Origin: Clostridiales bacterium UBA6114
GTDB lineage: Bacteria; Bacillota; Clostridia; Oscillospirales; Butyricicoccaceae
Length of the DNA stretch: 64,000 nt
Direction: 5' to 3'
NCBI GenBank assembly: GCA_002423435.1
Contig: DIWE01000024.1
Location: 92,433 to 156,432, forward strand
A program made the position numbers and the translations under genes. Numbering within the stretch: the first letter of the stretch is position 1; every line of letters starts with the position of its first letter. Below are positions 24,441 to 33,256 of this stretch, one piece after another. The notes beneath the pieces were generated by a model. That model made no database searches and had not been told where the DNA came from. It saw only the letters and a program-made list of their open reading frames with translations.

Positions 24441-25871
24441 TTACAGCACGGCCGATATGCCGATCGTAATACAGGACATAATGCCGAGTGTCAGCAGGAA
24501 TTTCCAGGTGGTCTTCCAATACTGAGGCAGGGTGCAGCCACAGATTGCCAAACCCGCGACGAGGATACTGCCGGTCGGGAAAATCATGACTGCCATGCCG
24601 CAACAGTGATGAAGCGCTGTAACGGCGGCTTCCGGGTTCATTCCCATCAGCTCGACCAGCGGAGCGATAACGGGCATCGTCAGAGCGGCCATGCCGGAAG
24701 ACGAGGGAACAAGCGCGCCGAACAGGACCATCACAATGTAGAGAAGCACAACGAATATAACGGTGGGGGTACCGTTTAACATATTGACCAGCGCGTTTAA
24801 GATGGTGTCCAGAATCATGCCGTCCTGCGCCACAACCAGGATGCCCTTTGCAAGACCGATTACCGCGGCGGTGAACATGAAGTCCTTCATGCCGGTCAAA
24901 AAGCTGACGGCCATCTTCTTTTCGCCCATGCGGGAGACAATACCGGCAAACAGGCCGATCACAAAGAATACAGCGCAGATTTCGTCCATGTACCAATCGA
25001 GCTTCATGAGGCCGTAAACCATGACGACCAGCCCGATCACATAAACGGCACAGATCAGCTTCTGCGCGACGGTGAATTCATGGGCATCCATTTCGGCTGT
25101 TTTTGCCATGATTTCGTCGCGTTTTTTCCGGTCGCTTTCATAACATAGGGATTTTTCGGGATTTTTCTTGATGCGGTTTGCATACCACATCACCCATGCC
25201 ACGGTGAGCGCGGTGTAGACGACCCAGGCGATCATCCTGAAATTGAGCTGGGGATTTCCGGTGATGCCGATGATGCCCTGGGACACGAGCACGCTGAACG
25301 GGTTGATGGTAGACACGACGCAGCCGACGCGGCAGCCGAAGAATACAATGAAAAATGCCAGAAGCGAGTCATACCCCATTTGCAGGCAAAGCGTTAAAAA
25401 GACCGCAAAGAAGGGGATCGCTTCTTCGCCCATGCCGTTTGTGGAGCCCGCGAGGGAGAACAGCACAAGAATGATGGGGATCAGCAAATAGTCCTTCTTT
25501 CCAAGCTTGCGGATCAGCGCGGATAATCCCGCCACGATAGCGCCGCTGGATTCGATGATTCCGAAAGCGCCTCCGACGACCAGGACGAAGAACACGACCT
25601 GCGCGGCCGCCTGCATCCCCTTTACGGGCGCCATCAGAATCGAGCCGAAGCCCTGCCTTAAATCGCCGTCCTCGGAGACCTTTTCCACACCTTCGTAACT
25701 GCCGGCCACGGCTACCGTGCGGGTTCCGATGGAGGTTTTAACCTCTTGACGCGCAAAGGAGCCGCTCGGGATAAACCAGGTTGCAATTGCGGTTACGATA
25801 ATAAGAAAAAATACCAGGGAAAAGACATGAGGAAATGTAAGCTTTTTTTTAGTTAAAGTTGTATTTCTCAT
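24441..25871 (-). CDS. YfcC/DcuC-family carrier (C4-dicarboxylate-type)
   Basis: A 476-residue protein with about 12 membrane segments. The N-terminus (KKKLTFPHVFSLVFFLIIVT, TWFIPSGSF) and internal LAGSTNGMGEEAIPFFAVF and LFGALVPSSSGMAALTMPVI are typical of YfcC proteins of the PF03606 carrier family. These are secondary transporters for amino acids, peptides or dicarboxylates. It sits in the middle of the module B operon and is probably the importer of that pathway's substrate. It ends 42 bp before the dehydratase-type gene. Confidence 0.88.
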   Translation of the reverse strand: MRNTTLTKKKLTFPHVFSLVFFLIIVTAIATWFIPSGSFARQEVKTSIGTRTVAVAGSYEGVEKVSEDGDLRQGFGSILMAPVKGMQAAAQVVFFVLVVGGAFGIIESSGAIVAGLSALIRKLGKKDYLLIPIILVLFSLAGSTNGMGEEAIPFFAVFLTLCLQMGYDSLLAFFIVFFGCRVGCVVSTINPFSVLVSQGIIGITGNPQLNFRMIAWVVYTALTVAWVMWYANRIKKNPEKSLCYESDRKKRDEIMAKTAEMDAHEFTVAQKLICAVYVIGLVVMVYGLMKLDWYMDEICAVFFVIGLFAGIVSRMGEKKMAVSFLTGMKDFMFTAAVIGLAKGILVVAQDGMILDTILNALVNMLNGTPTVIFVVLLYIVMVLFGALVPSSSGMAALTMPVIAPLVELMGMNPEAAVTALHHCCGMAVMIFPTGSILVAGLAICGCTLPQYWKTTWKFLLTLGIMSCITIGISAVL

Positions 25872-25919
25872 ATTGTTTTCTCCTAATTTTTAATTTTTTA
25901 TGTCAAAACAGACATAAAT

Positions 25920-27587
25920 TCAACGCAGGACGGCACCCTTTAACACAGACCCCACACAGTGCTGGTATACGCTTAAGTAACCCTTCTTGGGATGCAGCTT
26001 CAGCTCCGCTTTTTCCATGCGGTCGGCCAGCTCCTCGTCGGAAAGCTCTATTTCCAGCGTGCGGCTTGGCAGATCATACCTGATGATGTCGCCGTCCTTT
26101 ACGGCGCAGAGCGGGCCCCGCAGCGCGGCTTCGGGAGACGCGTAGCTGAAGCAGGCCCCGGACGCCGCGCCGGACAAACGGCCGTCTGTAATGGCGATTA
26201 CCTTGTCGCGTAAGGGAGAGCCCTTCAATTCCGTTGTGAAATTATAGGCGGTTTCCGGCCCGGCCTTGACCCCTTGGTAAATAATCAGGACGGCGTCGCC
26301 CTCGACAATGCGGCCGTCGCGCAGCGCGTTTGTCGCGTCGTACACATTATGAAACACCTTCGCCCTTCCGCGGAAGGTGCCGCGCAGGCGTTCGGGCACG
26401 GCGGAAAGCTTTATGAACGCGCCCTCCGGCACCAGGTTGCCCTTGCACAGCGCCATCCCGCCGGTCGTGCTGATCGGGTCTTTAAGCGTATGGATCACCT
26501 GTCTGTCCCTTACCTCATGGCCGGCGATATTTTCACCCAGGGTCTTCTCGTTTACGGAAACGGTATCGAGATCCAACCGGCCTTTCATTTCATTGAGCAG
26601 GGCGCGAAGGCCTCCCGCCTTTTCGAAATCGGCCATGCAGTGCGGCCCGTTGGGGCGAATACCCAAAAGCAGCGGAATTTCATTGCTGGCTTCGGCATAA
26701 ATCTCGCCGCAGTCCATATCGATTTCCGACTCGGTCGCGACGGCCGGCACATGGATAATGGTATTTGTGGAGCCTCCGATGGCCATGCAGGTTTTGATCG
26801 CATTTCTGATCGACGCCTCGGTAATGATCCTGCGCGCGGTGATTTGCTTTTCCCACAGCGTCATGACCTTTTTTCCCGCGCAGTAAGCGATGTCGAGAAG
26901 CTCATCCGATTCAGCTGCAACGGTGGAGTTGCCCGGGAGGCTCATGCCGATCGTTTCGGCAATGATGTTCATGGTGTTGGCCGTGCCCATCATGCCGCAT
27001 GCGCCCGGCCCCGGGGCAATCGAATGGATCAGCTTATCGAACTTTTCCTGTGTCATTTCGCCGTTTAACACCTTCGTAATGCCGGCGCCGACGTCGATAT
27101 AATCCACAGGCTCCCCGTCGAGCGTATTGGTGCGCATATAGCCTCCGGTAACGATGACCGCGGGCAGATCAAGGCGGCCGGCTGCCATCAGAAGGCCGGG
27201 CACCACCTTGTCGCAGGTTCCGATCAGGACCACCGCGTCCATCATATTCGCTTCGACCATCAGCTCGATTTCATTGACCAGCAGATCGCGGCTTGGCAGA
27301 ATATACGGAGGCTTGACAATTCCGTCGCAGATATTGACCCCGTTAAACGAGAAAGGCAGGCCGCCCGCCTCAATAACGCCCCGGCGGACCTCGTCTGCGA
27401 CTTTCTTCAAGTGGAAATGTCCGGGATTACAATCGCTCCAGGTATTGACTACGGCGATATGCGGCATGTCCAGCTGCTCGTCGGTGTAGCCGCAGCCGTA
27501 CATCAGGCCGCGGGCGCCGGCATAATCCACATCCATATGGTCGGGCAGGTCGCTTTTTAACCGAGGTAACTTTTTGTCGTTTGCCAT
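25920..27587 (-). CDS. IlvD/Edd-family dehydratase
   Basis: A 555-residue iron-sulfur dehydratase. Cluster and substrate motifs are WSDCNPGHFHL, LIGTCDKVVPGLLMAAGRLD and GPGACGMMGTANTMNIIAET. Others are IGGSTNTIIHVPAV and TDGRLSGAASGACFSYASPE. The family includes dihydroxy-acid dehydratase (branched-chain synthesis), 6-phosphogluconate dehydratase and sugar-acid dehydratases for xylonate, arabinonate and galactonate. Next to an altronate-type hydro-lyase and a carrier, and away from ilvBNC or leu genes, a sugar-acid role is more likely. The phosphate-binding 6-phosphogluconate type cannot be excluded. Confidence 0.87.
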   Translation of the reverse strand: MANDKKLPRLKSDLPDHMDVDYAGARGLMYGCGYTDEQLDMPHIAVVNTWSDCNPGHFHLKKVADEVRRGVIEAGGLPFSFNGVNICDGIVKPPYILPSRDLLVNEIELMVEANMMDAVVLIGTCDKVVPGLLMAAGRLDLPAVIVTGGYMRTNTLDGEPVDYIDVGAGITKVLNGEMTQEKFDKLIHSIAPGPGACGMMGTANTMNIIAETIGMSLPGNSTVAAESDELLDIAYCAGKKVMTLWEKQITARRIITEASIRNAIKTCMAIGGSTNTIIHVPAVATESEIDMDCGEIYAEASNEIPLLLGIRPNGPHCMADFEKAGGLRALLNEMKGRLDLDTVSVNEKTLGENIAGHEVRDRQVIHTLKDPISTTGGMALCKGNLVPEGAFIKLSAVPERLRGTFRGRAKVFHNVYDATNALRDGRIVEGDAVLIIYQGVKAGPETAYNFTTELKGSPLRDKVIAITDGRLSGAASGACFSYASPEAALRGPLCAVKDGDIIRYDLPSRTLEIELSDEELADRMEKAELKLHPKKGYLSVYQHCVGSVLKGAVLR

Positions 27588-27611
27588 GAGCTATCCTCCT
27601 GTACTTACAGC

Positions 27612-28691
27612 TTATTTTGAGATGTAATTCCGGATTTCCTCCACGGATTTTCCTGCGATGCCCAGCTTTTCAGCAGTCCTGCCCTCTTTCCAGTAGTCGA
27701 CACCTGTAAAGGCCTGCGCGATATAGATAAACGAATCGATCATCGGGGTTTTTACCCCTACTTCCCTTGCGATTGAGGCCATGGGTACAAATCCCGTCAG
27801 CACCTCCTCCGAGATAAAACGATGCTTTAAATCCGTCGGGCAGCTTACGCCCCTGTATGCGTCATTTTTCTGGATCGCCTCGTACAGGCTGTCGCCTTCC
27901 ACATGGTAGCAGTCTTTCAGCCAATCCAAAAGCGACGGCAAGTCGGCGCGCAATACCCCGCAGACCTCCTTTCTCTCTGCGTCGGCGAGCTCCAGCAAAG
28001 CGGCGATATGCGGAGTGATCCCCTCGAGGTAATAATCGTAGCTTTCGCCGCTGTCCATGCGGTTGATGTTCATCAGCGTAGGAATGATGTGCAGAATCGC
28101 GCCGCCGCAGTCAAGGCTTGTGTAAAGCACGCTGTCCGCTCCTGTAAGGCTCGGAAAGACGGGCTTCATGATTTCCATAAACGGCGCGATGTCCCGGGCG
28201 GGCACCGTGGCCGCAAGCACACTGTTTTTGATACCGGAATGAAAGATCCTTCCCACATCCTCCACGCGGCACGCGTACATCAGATCGAGCGCCTCCGCGA
28301 TGATCACGTTGGGCGGGTCTTCTCTGCTGCGGATGGTCTGCGACATCATCAGCGCGCCGCCCACCTGACCGGGATTGAGCATAATGATCTGCCCGTCGCG
28401 GATATACGGTTTGATTGCCTTCCCGACGGCTTCATGGGCGTCGGCCGTCGTGGTGATCATCACCACATCGGCGCCCTCCATGGCAAAGGCCAAATCGGCA
28501 GTCACACTGTCCGGCATGGCGCAGGCGCTGATTTTTCCCGTTACGGCAATTTTACCCAGCGCATTAATGCAGCTGATTTTCTTTTCGTCGATGTCATAAA
28601 GGCGAACGCGGTAGCCTTTCTCCGTCAAAATTGCTGCCATAGATTGGCCTCCGGCGCCGGCGCCAATAACGGCAAAATTCAATTTACGCAA
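27612..28691 (-). CDS. NAD(P)-dependent opine/octopine dehydrogenase-type enzyme
   Basis: A 359-residue protein. I place the start at a TTG (28691) giving M-RKLNFAVIGAGAGGQSM, because AAGGAGG lies six bases upstream; the longer open frame has no such site. The Rossmann motif is VIGAGAGGQSMAAILTEKGY. The C-terminal half resembles the octopine/nopaline dehydrogenase domain (PF02317), with the motif HIIPTLMNINRMDSGESYDY that carries the catalytic His. Family members reduce an imine formed from a 2-keto acid and an amine, or act on 2-hydroxy acids. It is the first gene of the module B operon. Substrate unknown. Confidence 0.8.
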   Translation of the reverse strand: MRKLNFAVIGAGAGGQSMAAILTEKGYRVRLYDIDEKKISCINALGKIAVTGKISACAMPDSVTADLAFAMEGADVVMITTTADAHEAVGKAIKPYIRDGQIIMLNPGQVGGALMMSQTIRSREDPPNVIIAEALDLMYACRVEDVGRIFHSGIKNSVLAATVPARDIAPFMEIMKPVFPSLTGADSVLYTSLDCGGAILHIIPTLMNINRMDSGESYDYYLEGITPHIAALLELADAERKEVCGVLRADLPSLLDWLKDCYHVEGDSLYEAIQKNDAYRGVSCPTDLKHRFISEEVLTGFVPMASIAREVGVKTPMIDSFIYIAQAFTGVDYWKEGRTAEKLGIAGKSVEEIRNYISK

Positions 28692-28742
28692 AATAGTCCT
28701 CCTTGTTATCCTCATTTCAGAAATTGGACATGTACATATCTT

Positions 28743-28771
28743 TCCATAGAATAGCATCCGGACCTTTGCAA
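28743..28771 (-). promoter_or_regulatory. Candidate promoter of module B operon
   Basis: On the minus strand TTGCAA (28766-28771) and TATGGA (28743-28748) are separated by 17 bp, 52 bp upstream of the TTG start. The match is moderate. Confidence 0.4.
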
Positions 28772-28889
28772 AAGCTATGTGCAAACTGAAAAGATTCGAC
28801 ATTATTTTTGTATGAATACACAAATATCCGTTTGCCTGAGCGCTTCAAAACAGAGGTTTGTTCATATTGTACAAGAGCAGCCCGGCCCT

Positions 28890-28939
28890 TTTTATTGAAA
28901 AGGGAGAGGACTGCAATCCATGGATTGCAGTCCTCTCCC
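28890..28939 (-). terminator. Terminator with a perfect 38-bp palindrome
   Basis: Bases 28902-28920 and 28921-28939 are exact reverse complements, with no unpaired loop. On the minus strand the stem is followed by TTTT and then another T-rich stretch. It lies 27 bp after the methyltransferase stop and separates it from module B. Confidence 0.75.
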
Positions 28940-28965
28940 GACCGTTTTTTGGGGCTTTTGATTAC

Positions 28966-29772
28966 TTATTTGACACCGATCCGCACCCGGTAGCAGAAAT
29001 CGGCGTCAAACTGCTCCTCTTTGAAAATATTGTTGATTTCGGTTTCAAATTCCCTCAAAGGCTGCATGATGGCATCGGGCTGTACTTTTAAGACCGCCTG
29101 CATGCTGCCCTGGCTGAAAGCAAGCGCGATCAGCCGCTTGGCAGAGCACCGTTCCCTGTTGGCGAATACGATTTCACGGGCAAATGAAAAATGTCCGCTG
29201 TTTTTTATATGTATTAAATGCCTGTCCTTGTTCCAGTAGATAAAAGCATCCCTGATCGCGGGGGTGGCCGACTCAATCTCGTCGATCTTTCGGACAAGCT
29301 TTAAATAAGCCATTTCCGCTTTCAGATTGCAGACCGGCAGCCAGTCACAGTCGTAAGCCAGAAAAATGCCTCCGGGCTTTAAGATTCTGTCGATCTCGCG
29401 CAATGTACTCTGAGGCTCCATCCAGTGAAAGGCTTGGGAGCAGGTCACAACGTCCGCGCAGGCATCTTCGAGCTTTATGTTGTCGGCATAGCCCTGAACA
29501 AACTCGACGCTCTTGCTGTCGCCCGCTTTTTCGCGGGCAACCCGGAGCATGTCCTCGTTGGGCTCCACGCCGACCGTGCGTTTGCTGACGTCGGCCCATA
29601 CGAAGGTGGACAGCCCGGTTCCACAGCCCAGATCGACGACGAATTCCGGCTTTGAGCCCAGATATTTCCCGGCGATATCCATAATGTAAGAGGGGCATTG
29701 CGGCCTTGCGATGTCGTATATATTGGCGACCCCGGAAAACCTGTCCGCGTTTATTTGCTTTTTTAATCTCAT
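28966..29772 (-). CDS. Class I SAM-dependent methyltransferase
   Basis: A 268-residue methyltransferase. Motif I is FVVDLGCGTGLSTFVW (about residue 41), motif II is TVGVEPNEDMLRVARE, followed by VTCSQAFHWMEP and LKPGGIFLAYDCDWLPVCN. It resembles UbiE/Coq5-like small-molecule methyltransferases, but the acceptor is unknown. It stands alone between modules B and C with its own terminator, and no pathway link to the hydroxy-acid genes is visible. Confidence 0.88.
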   Translation of the reverse strand: MRLKKQINADRFSGVANIYDIARPQCPSYIMDIAGKYLGSKPEFVVDLGCGTGLSTFVWADVSKRTVGVEPNEDMLRVAREKAGDSKSVEFVQGYADNIKLEDACADVVTCSQAFHWMEPQSTLREIDRILKPGGIFLAYDCDWLPVCNLKAEMAYLKLVRKIDEIESATPAIRDAFIYWNKDRHLIHIKNSGHFSFAREIVFANRERCSAKRLIALAFSQGSMQAVLKVQPDAIMQPLREFETEINNIFKEEQFDADFCYRVRIGVK

Positions 29773-29829
29773 ACGTTCACCTGTAATTGGTTTTATAAGC
29801 TTGTTTATGCCATCCGCAAAAAGTATAGC

Positions 29830-29880
29830 ACAGGAATAAAAAGAAAGCCATATGCAATATCAGATCCTGCATATGGCCTT
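29830..29880 (-). terminator. Terminator after the NIF3-like gene (end of module C)
   Basis: AGCCATATGCA (29846-29856) pairs with TGCATATGGCT-type sequence (29868-29878). On the minus strand TTTCTTTTTATT follows. It lies 67 bp after the NIF3-like stop and marks the end of the long module C transcript. Confidence 0.65.
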
Positions 29881-29946
29881 CTCGATTAACGTCTTTTGCT
29901 CAGGCAATACCGGCAAGGGATTGGGAAAGCGCGCTGTCCTTTCCCG

Positions 29947-30276
29947 TTATAAACCTGTTTTGTAAAGAGGGATCGCTGTGATGACCGGCACTTCATATGG
30001 GTGCACCTCTTTGATCGCCCGAATGGTATCCTCCGCTTTTAAAGCTTTGCAGATTGCTTCGACTTTGTATTCCGCCTCGGAGGAGATGATGTTTTCCGTG
30101 CCGCTGTATGGCAAACTCCCTTCGAGCGGGCGCCAGCAGCCCGTCACCTCACAGTAAGAAAGACAGCAATCGTAATTTCCTATATGTCCGGCATCGACGC
30201 GCCGCAGGGCATCCCGCAGCACCGCCAAATGTGTTTTGGGTATGAATACTTCTATTTTGCAATATTCAAAATCCAT
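29947..30276 (-). CDS. Stand-alone NIF3/YqfO insert-domain (PII/CutA-like fold) protein
   Basis: A 109-residue protein starting MDFEYCKIEVFIPKTHLAVL, with AGHIGNYDCCLSYCEVTGCW and TIRAIKEVHPYEVPVITAIP. This is the pattern of the central insert domain of NIF3-type proteins such as YqfO, and of small 'NGG1p-interacting factor' proteins. The domain has a PII/CutA-like fold and forms trimers that may bind metals or small ligands. It directly follows the UxaA-type large subunit (14 bp) and may be a sensor or assembly partner, but no role is known. Confidence 0.75.
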   Translation of the reverse strand: MDFEYCKIEVFIPKTHLAVLRDALRRVDAGHIGNYDCCLSYCEVTGCWRPLEGSLPYSGTENIISSEAEYKVEAICKALKAEDTIRAIKEVHPYEVPVITAIPLYKTGL

Positions 30277-30290
30277 CCTTGCTCCTCCTT

Positions 30291-31454
30291 TCAGATGACA
30301 GGTCCCATAGTATAAATGTCGATTGCGTTAAAATACCGTATCGCTTCGTTTTTGGTAGCTTTGCCGGAAAGCACCTCCAGCATAAAAGCGAAGGTTTCCT
30401 CGGCGACCTGCTCGATGCTTTTCTCGCCGTCGATGATACAGCCGGCATTGATATCCATGTCGTGAATCATTTTATCATAGGTATGGGGATTGCCGCAAAT
30501 TTTTATGACAGGCATTGTCGGAAAGCCCTGGGGAGCGCCTCGTCCGGTGGAAAAAAGCATGCACTGGGCCCCCGAACACGCCATTCCCGTCAGAATTTCC
30601 GGCTCTCTGCCCGGTGTGTCCTTAATCCAAAGTCCCTTTTTCCCGAAGGCCGACTGTGGGTATTCCAAGATGCCCTGAATGGGTCTGGTTCCCGACTTCA
30701 CGATCGCGCCCAGCGACTTCTCCTCGATGGAGCTCAGACCGCCGGCGATGTTTCCCGGCGTGGGCTGCCCTTTCCTCATATCGCAGCCCAGCGATTTCGC
30801 TCTGGTTTCCATGCTTTCAACAATACGGTAGATCTCCTCCCCCACGGCTTTGTTAATGGCTCTGCGCGAGAGAATATGTTCCGCCCCGATAAACTCGGTG
30901 GTCTCTCCGAATATCACGGTTGCGCCCAAGTCCACTATCCTGTCGGCAATCCGCCCGACGACACAATTGGATGCCATACCGGATGTAGCGTCCGATGCGC
31001 CGCATTTTATCGCCATTACAATATTGCTTGCGTCCACCGGCTCACGCTGAAATCCGGAAATCTGTCCATAAATGCGCTGGGCCACGTCTACACCCACCGC
31101 AATTGCGCGGGTGACCCCGCCCAACTCCTGAATGCGGATGATTTCAATCGGTTTGCCGATCCTCGCGATCTCCTCTGCCAGACGATCGGAGTCGGTGCCT
31201 TCGCAGCCGAGGCTGACCACAAGCGCACCTCCTACATTTGGACTGCATCCGAGCTGGATAAGAGTATCGGTGACCCGGTCGAGATCAGGCGGCAGCTGGC
31301 AGCAGCCCTGATGATGGAAAAATCCGACGCTCCCCTGCACCTGCGACACGATTGCCTGCGCAACGTCGTTGGCGCATACGACAGCCGGTATTACAGCCAC
31401 GAGATTTCTTGATCCGACCGAGCCGTTTTTTCTAACATATCCCATAAATTGCAT
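30291..31454 (-). CDS. UxaA-family hydro-lyase, large subunit, copy 2
   Basis: A 387-residue protein homologous to copy 1, starting MQFMGYVRKNGSVGSRNLVA. Motifs include HHQGCCQLPPDLDRV (in place of TGCGEFEDQ), SLGCEGTDSDRLAEEIARIG, KCGASDATSGMASN and FSTGRGAPQGFPTMPVIKIC. The changed first motif and SGMASN block suggest a substrate different from copy 1. Homologues include altronate and galactarate dehydratases and the beta subunit of sulfolactate sulfo-lyase. Its stop is followed by the NIF3-like gene, and its SAF subunit is encoded 4 bp upstream. Confidence 0.87.
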   Translation of the reverse strand: MQFMGYVRKNGSVGSRNLVAVIPAVVCANDVAQAIVSQVQGSVGFFHHQGCCQLPPDLDRVTDTLIQLGCSPNVGGALVVSLGCEGTDSDRLAEEIARIGKPIEIIRIQELGGVTRAIAVGVDVAQRIYGQISGFQREPVDASNIVMAIKCGASDATSGMASNCVVGRIADRIVDLGATVIFGETTEFIGAEHILSRRAINKAVGEEIYRIVESMETRAKSLGCDMRKGQPTPGNIAGGLSSIEEKSLGAIVKSGTRPIQGILEYPQSAFGKKGLWIKDTPGREPEILTGMACSGAQCMLFSTGRGAPQGFPTMPVIKICGNPHTYDKMIHDMDINAGCIIDGEKSIEQVAEETFAFMLEVLSGKATKNEAIRYFNAIDIYTMGPVI

Positions 31455-31458
31455 CAGA

Positions 31459-31767
31459 TTACTCTACCTCCCCCCGCAGATCGCCGCGTCCCCGCATACT
31501 GTCCAGATTATGAACATGGACGTATTCCCCCTCCCGGACAGGCTTTGTTGCAACGCCGATCCGCTCCCCGTATTTATAGATTGCATCTCCGGGAGCCATG
31601 GGAACCAAGGCAATCTTATGTCCGTAAGGGATGTCCGAAAGAGAAATCAGCTTCCGGATGCCCCCCAGTTTATCCTGTATTGTTACCTCTGATCCGGTTT
31701 TTACCTCTGAAAAGACGGTGGCCACGTTGTCCCGGTCGTCCACCTTAAGCGCAAGACACTTTTCCAT
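31459..31767 (-). CDS. UxaA-family hydro-lyase, small SAF-domain subunit, copy 2
   Basis: A 102-residue SAF-domain protein, MEKCLALKVDDRDNVATVFS, with IPYGHKIALVPMAPGDAIYK and YGERIGVATKPVREGEYVHV followed by HNLDSMRG. This is the typical UxaA N-terminal domain. It is adjacent to, and probably complexed with, the large subunit encoded just downstream. It follows the LarA-type gene by about 50 bp in the same transcript. Confidence 0.87.
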   Translation of the reverse strand: MEKCLALKVDDRDNVATVFSEVKTGSEVTIQDKLGGIRKLISLSDIPYGHKIALVPMAPGDAIYKYGERIGVATKPVREGEYVHVHNLDSMRGRGDLRGEVE

Positions 31768-31816
31768 TTATATACCCCCGGTATGTTTTTCCACACGAAA
31801 GCCTTCAACGACGTAC

Positions 31817-33094
31817 CTATTCTCCCGACACAAGCGACGCGACACCGTCCGGTATGACGACAACGCGCGCCTGTTCACCCTTTAAACGATAGGCGATTTC
31901 CAGCGCCTCATCAGGGCTTGACGCCGGTATCATGTTCATTTTTCGCACAATGTCCGGGTCAAGACGCGATGTCACCAGAATCAACTTATGCCGCTTCAGG
32001 ATACGCGCATAGACCTGGGCACACCACATTTCCGGAATCGTTTCCTTCGGAGAGATCGCCGAAAGCGATTTTTCAATTTGCCCGGCACTGCCGGAGAGCA
32101 TGATTTTTTCAAAATACATTCCGCCGATCCCATCCTCGCAGGCGGCGCACATAATGATTGCGCTGGAATCCTCGGAGCAAGCCTCCGCTGTAGCCGCCGC
32201 CTTGGGCGTTTGATAAAGGTTCTGGTCCAACGGATAGCCGCCGTTTCCCGTAACAATGATATCGCCGGTTACCCGCGGTATTTTTGAAAGGCTGCCTACA
32301 AAGGCGCAGCCCTGTTCATGCGAAAGCACCAAATCTCCCGCAAAAGCTGCGATAATTCTTTTATCGCCGTCCAGCGCGACGTTCAGCGTAAACTGCACAT
32401 TGACCTTTTGCGCCGCATATACCATATCCTCATGAATCGGATTACCGCCCGTGACCCCGGCGATCGCATTTTTATGGGCAATCGCCAGATAGGAATGATT
32501 TTCCTTGATCGTCGTCTCGGAGCAGATTCCGGGCAAAATGCTCTTTCGGCCTCCTGAAAAACCCGCGAAAAAATGAGGCTCAATAAAGCCCTCCGTCACA
32601 AGCAGATCGCAATCCGCCGCCAGATGGTTTACCGCAAAATCCGCGCCGGACGGCAGTGTGCAGATTTTGCGCATATCCCTTTCTTCAAAAGCATTGTGCA
32701 CTAATATCCGTTCGTTATCCACTACGGCGTCCCCGAACATTCTGCGCATCTCTTCCGGCGAAGTCGCGCGGTGCAGCCCCGTTGCAACCAAAATTGTGAT
32801 TTCCGCAGAAGGGTTGCCCTTTCTGATTTCTTTCAGCAGGAGCGGCAGCGTGATCCGGCTGGGGACGGCGCGCGTGTGATCCGAGGTCACCAGGGTGACA
32901 CGTCGCTTTCCATATGCAAGGCTTGAAAGTGTAGCCGGACCGATCGGCTTTCTCAGCGCATCCTGCACAATGCTTTCTTCGTCCCGGTCGCTTTTGTATT
33001 CGTGAAGGCGGGGATATAATACGGCCTTTAAGTTTTCTTCACGAATATGAAGATCCAATTTACTTTTCCCATATGGGATGCTGATGCTCTTCAT
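31817..33094 (-). CDS. LarA-family (nickel-pincer) 2-hydroxyacid racemase/epimerase
   Basis: A 425-residue protein from the ATG at 33094 (MKSISIPYGKSKLDLHIREE), which has AAGGAGAAC upstream; an open frame 38 codons longer lacks a site. Motifs: VTSDHTRAVPSRITLPLL, ILVATGLHRATSPEEMR, and HFFAGFSGGRKSILPGICSE with the Lys that links to the nickel-pincer cofactor in LarA, then ENHSYLAIAH. Family members racemise lactate or malate, or epimerise aldonates. The cofactor makers larB, larC and larE are not in the window. Next to a UxaA-type dehydratase it probably converts one hydroxy-acid stereoisomer into the form the dehydratase accepts. Confidence 0.88.
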   Translation of the reverse strand: MKSISIPYGKSKLDLHIREENLKAVLYPRLHEYKSDRDEESIVQDALRKPIGPATLSSLAYGKRRVTLVTSDHTRAVPSRITLPLLLKEIRKGNPSAEITILVATGLHRATSPEEMRRMFGDAVVDNERILVHNAFEERDMRKICTLPSGADFAVNHLAADCDLLVTEGFIEPHFFAGFSGGRKSILPGICSETTIKENHSYLAIAHKNAIAGVTGGNPIHEDMVYAAQKVNVQFTLNVALDGDKRIIAAFAGDLVLSHEQGCAFVGSLSKIPRVTGDIIVTGNGGYPLDQNLYQTPKAAATAEACSEDSSAIIMCAACEDGIGGMYFEKIMLSGSAGQIEKSLSAISPKETIPEMWCAQVYARILKRHKLILVTSRLDPDIVRKMNMIPASSPDEALEIAYRLKGEQARVVVIPDGVASLVSGE

Positions 33095-33256
33095 GGAGTT
33101 CTCCTTATATCTTCCGCCCGGCCACAGGGCCATGGTTTTGTGCGTCAACGCGGTCTTTAATGCCATACTCGGGGATTTCCTATCCCAGGCCCGGCAATTC
33201 CGGCACAATTCGACGTTCCGGCAGCTCAGGGTCAGATATGGACAAAAGCAAAAACC

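Noticed and set aside
25920..27587. Calling this gene ilvD of branched-chain amino-acid synthesis
   Set aside because: No ilvB, ilvN, ilvC or leu gene is nearby, and the operon is catabolic in content; the family call is kept without a gene symbol.
30279..31412. A 377-codon plus-strand open frame
   Set aside because: It is the mirror frame of the UxaA-type large subunit copy 2, whose catalytic motifs are clear.
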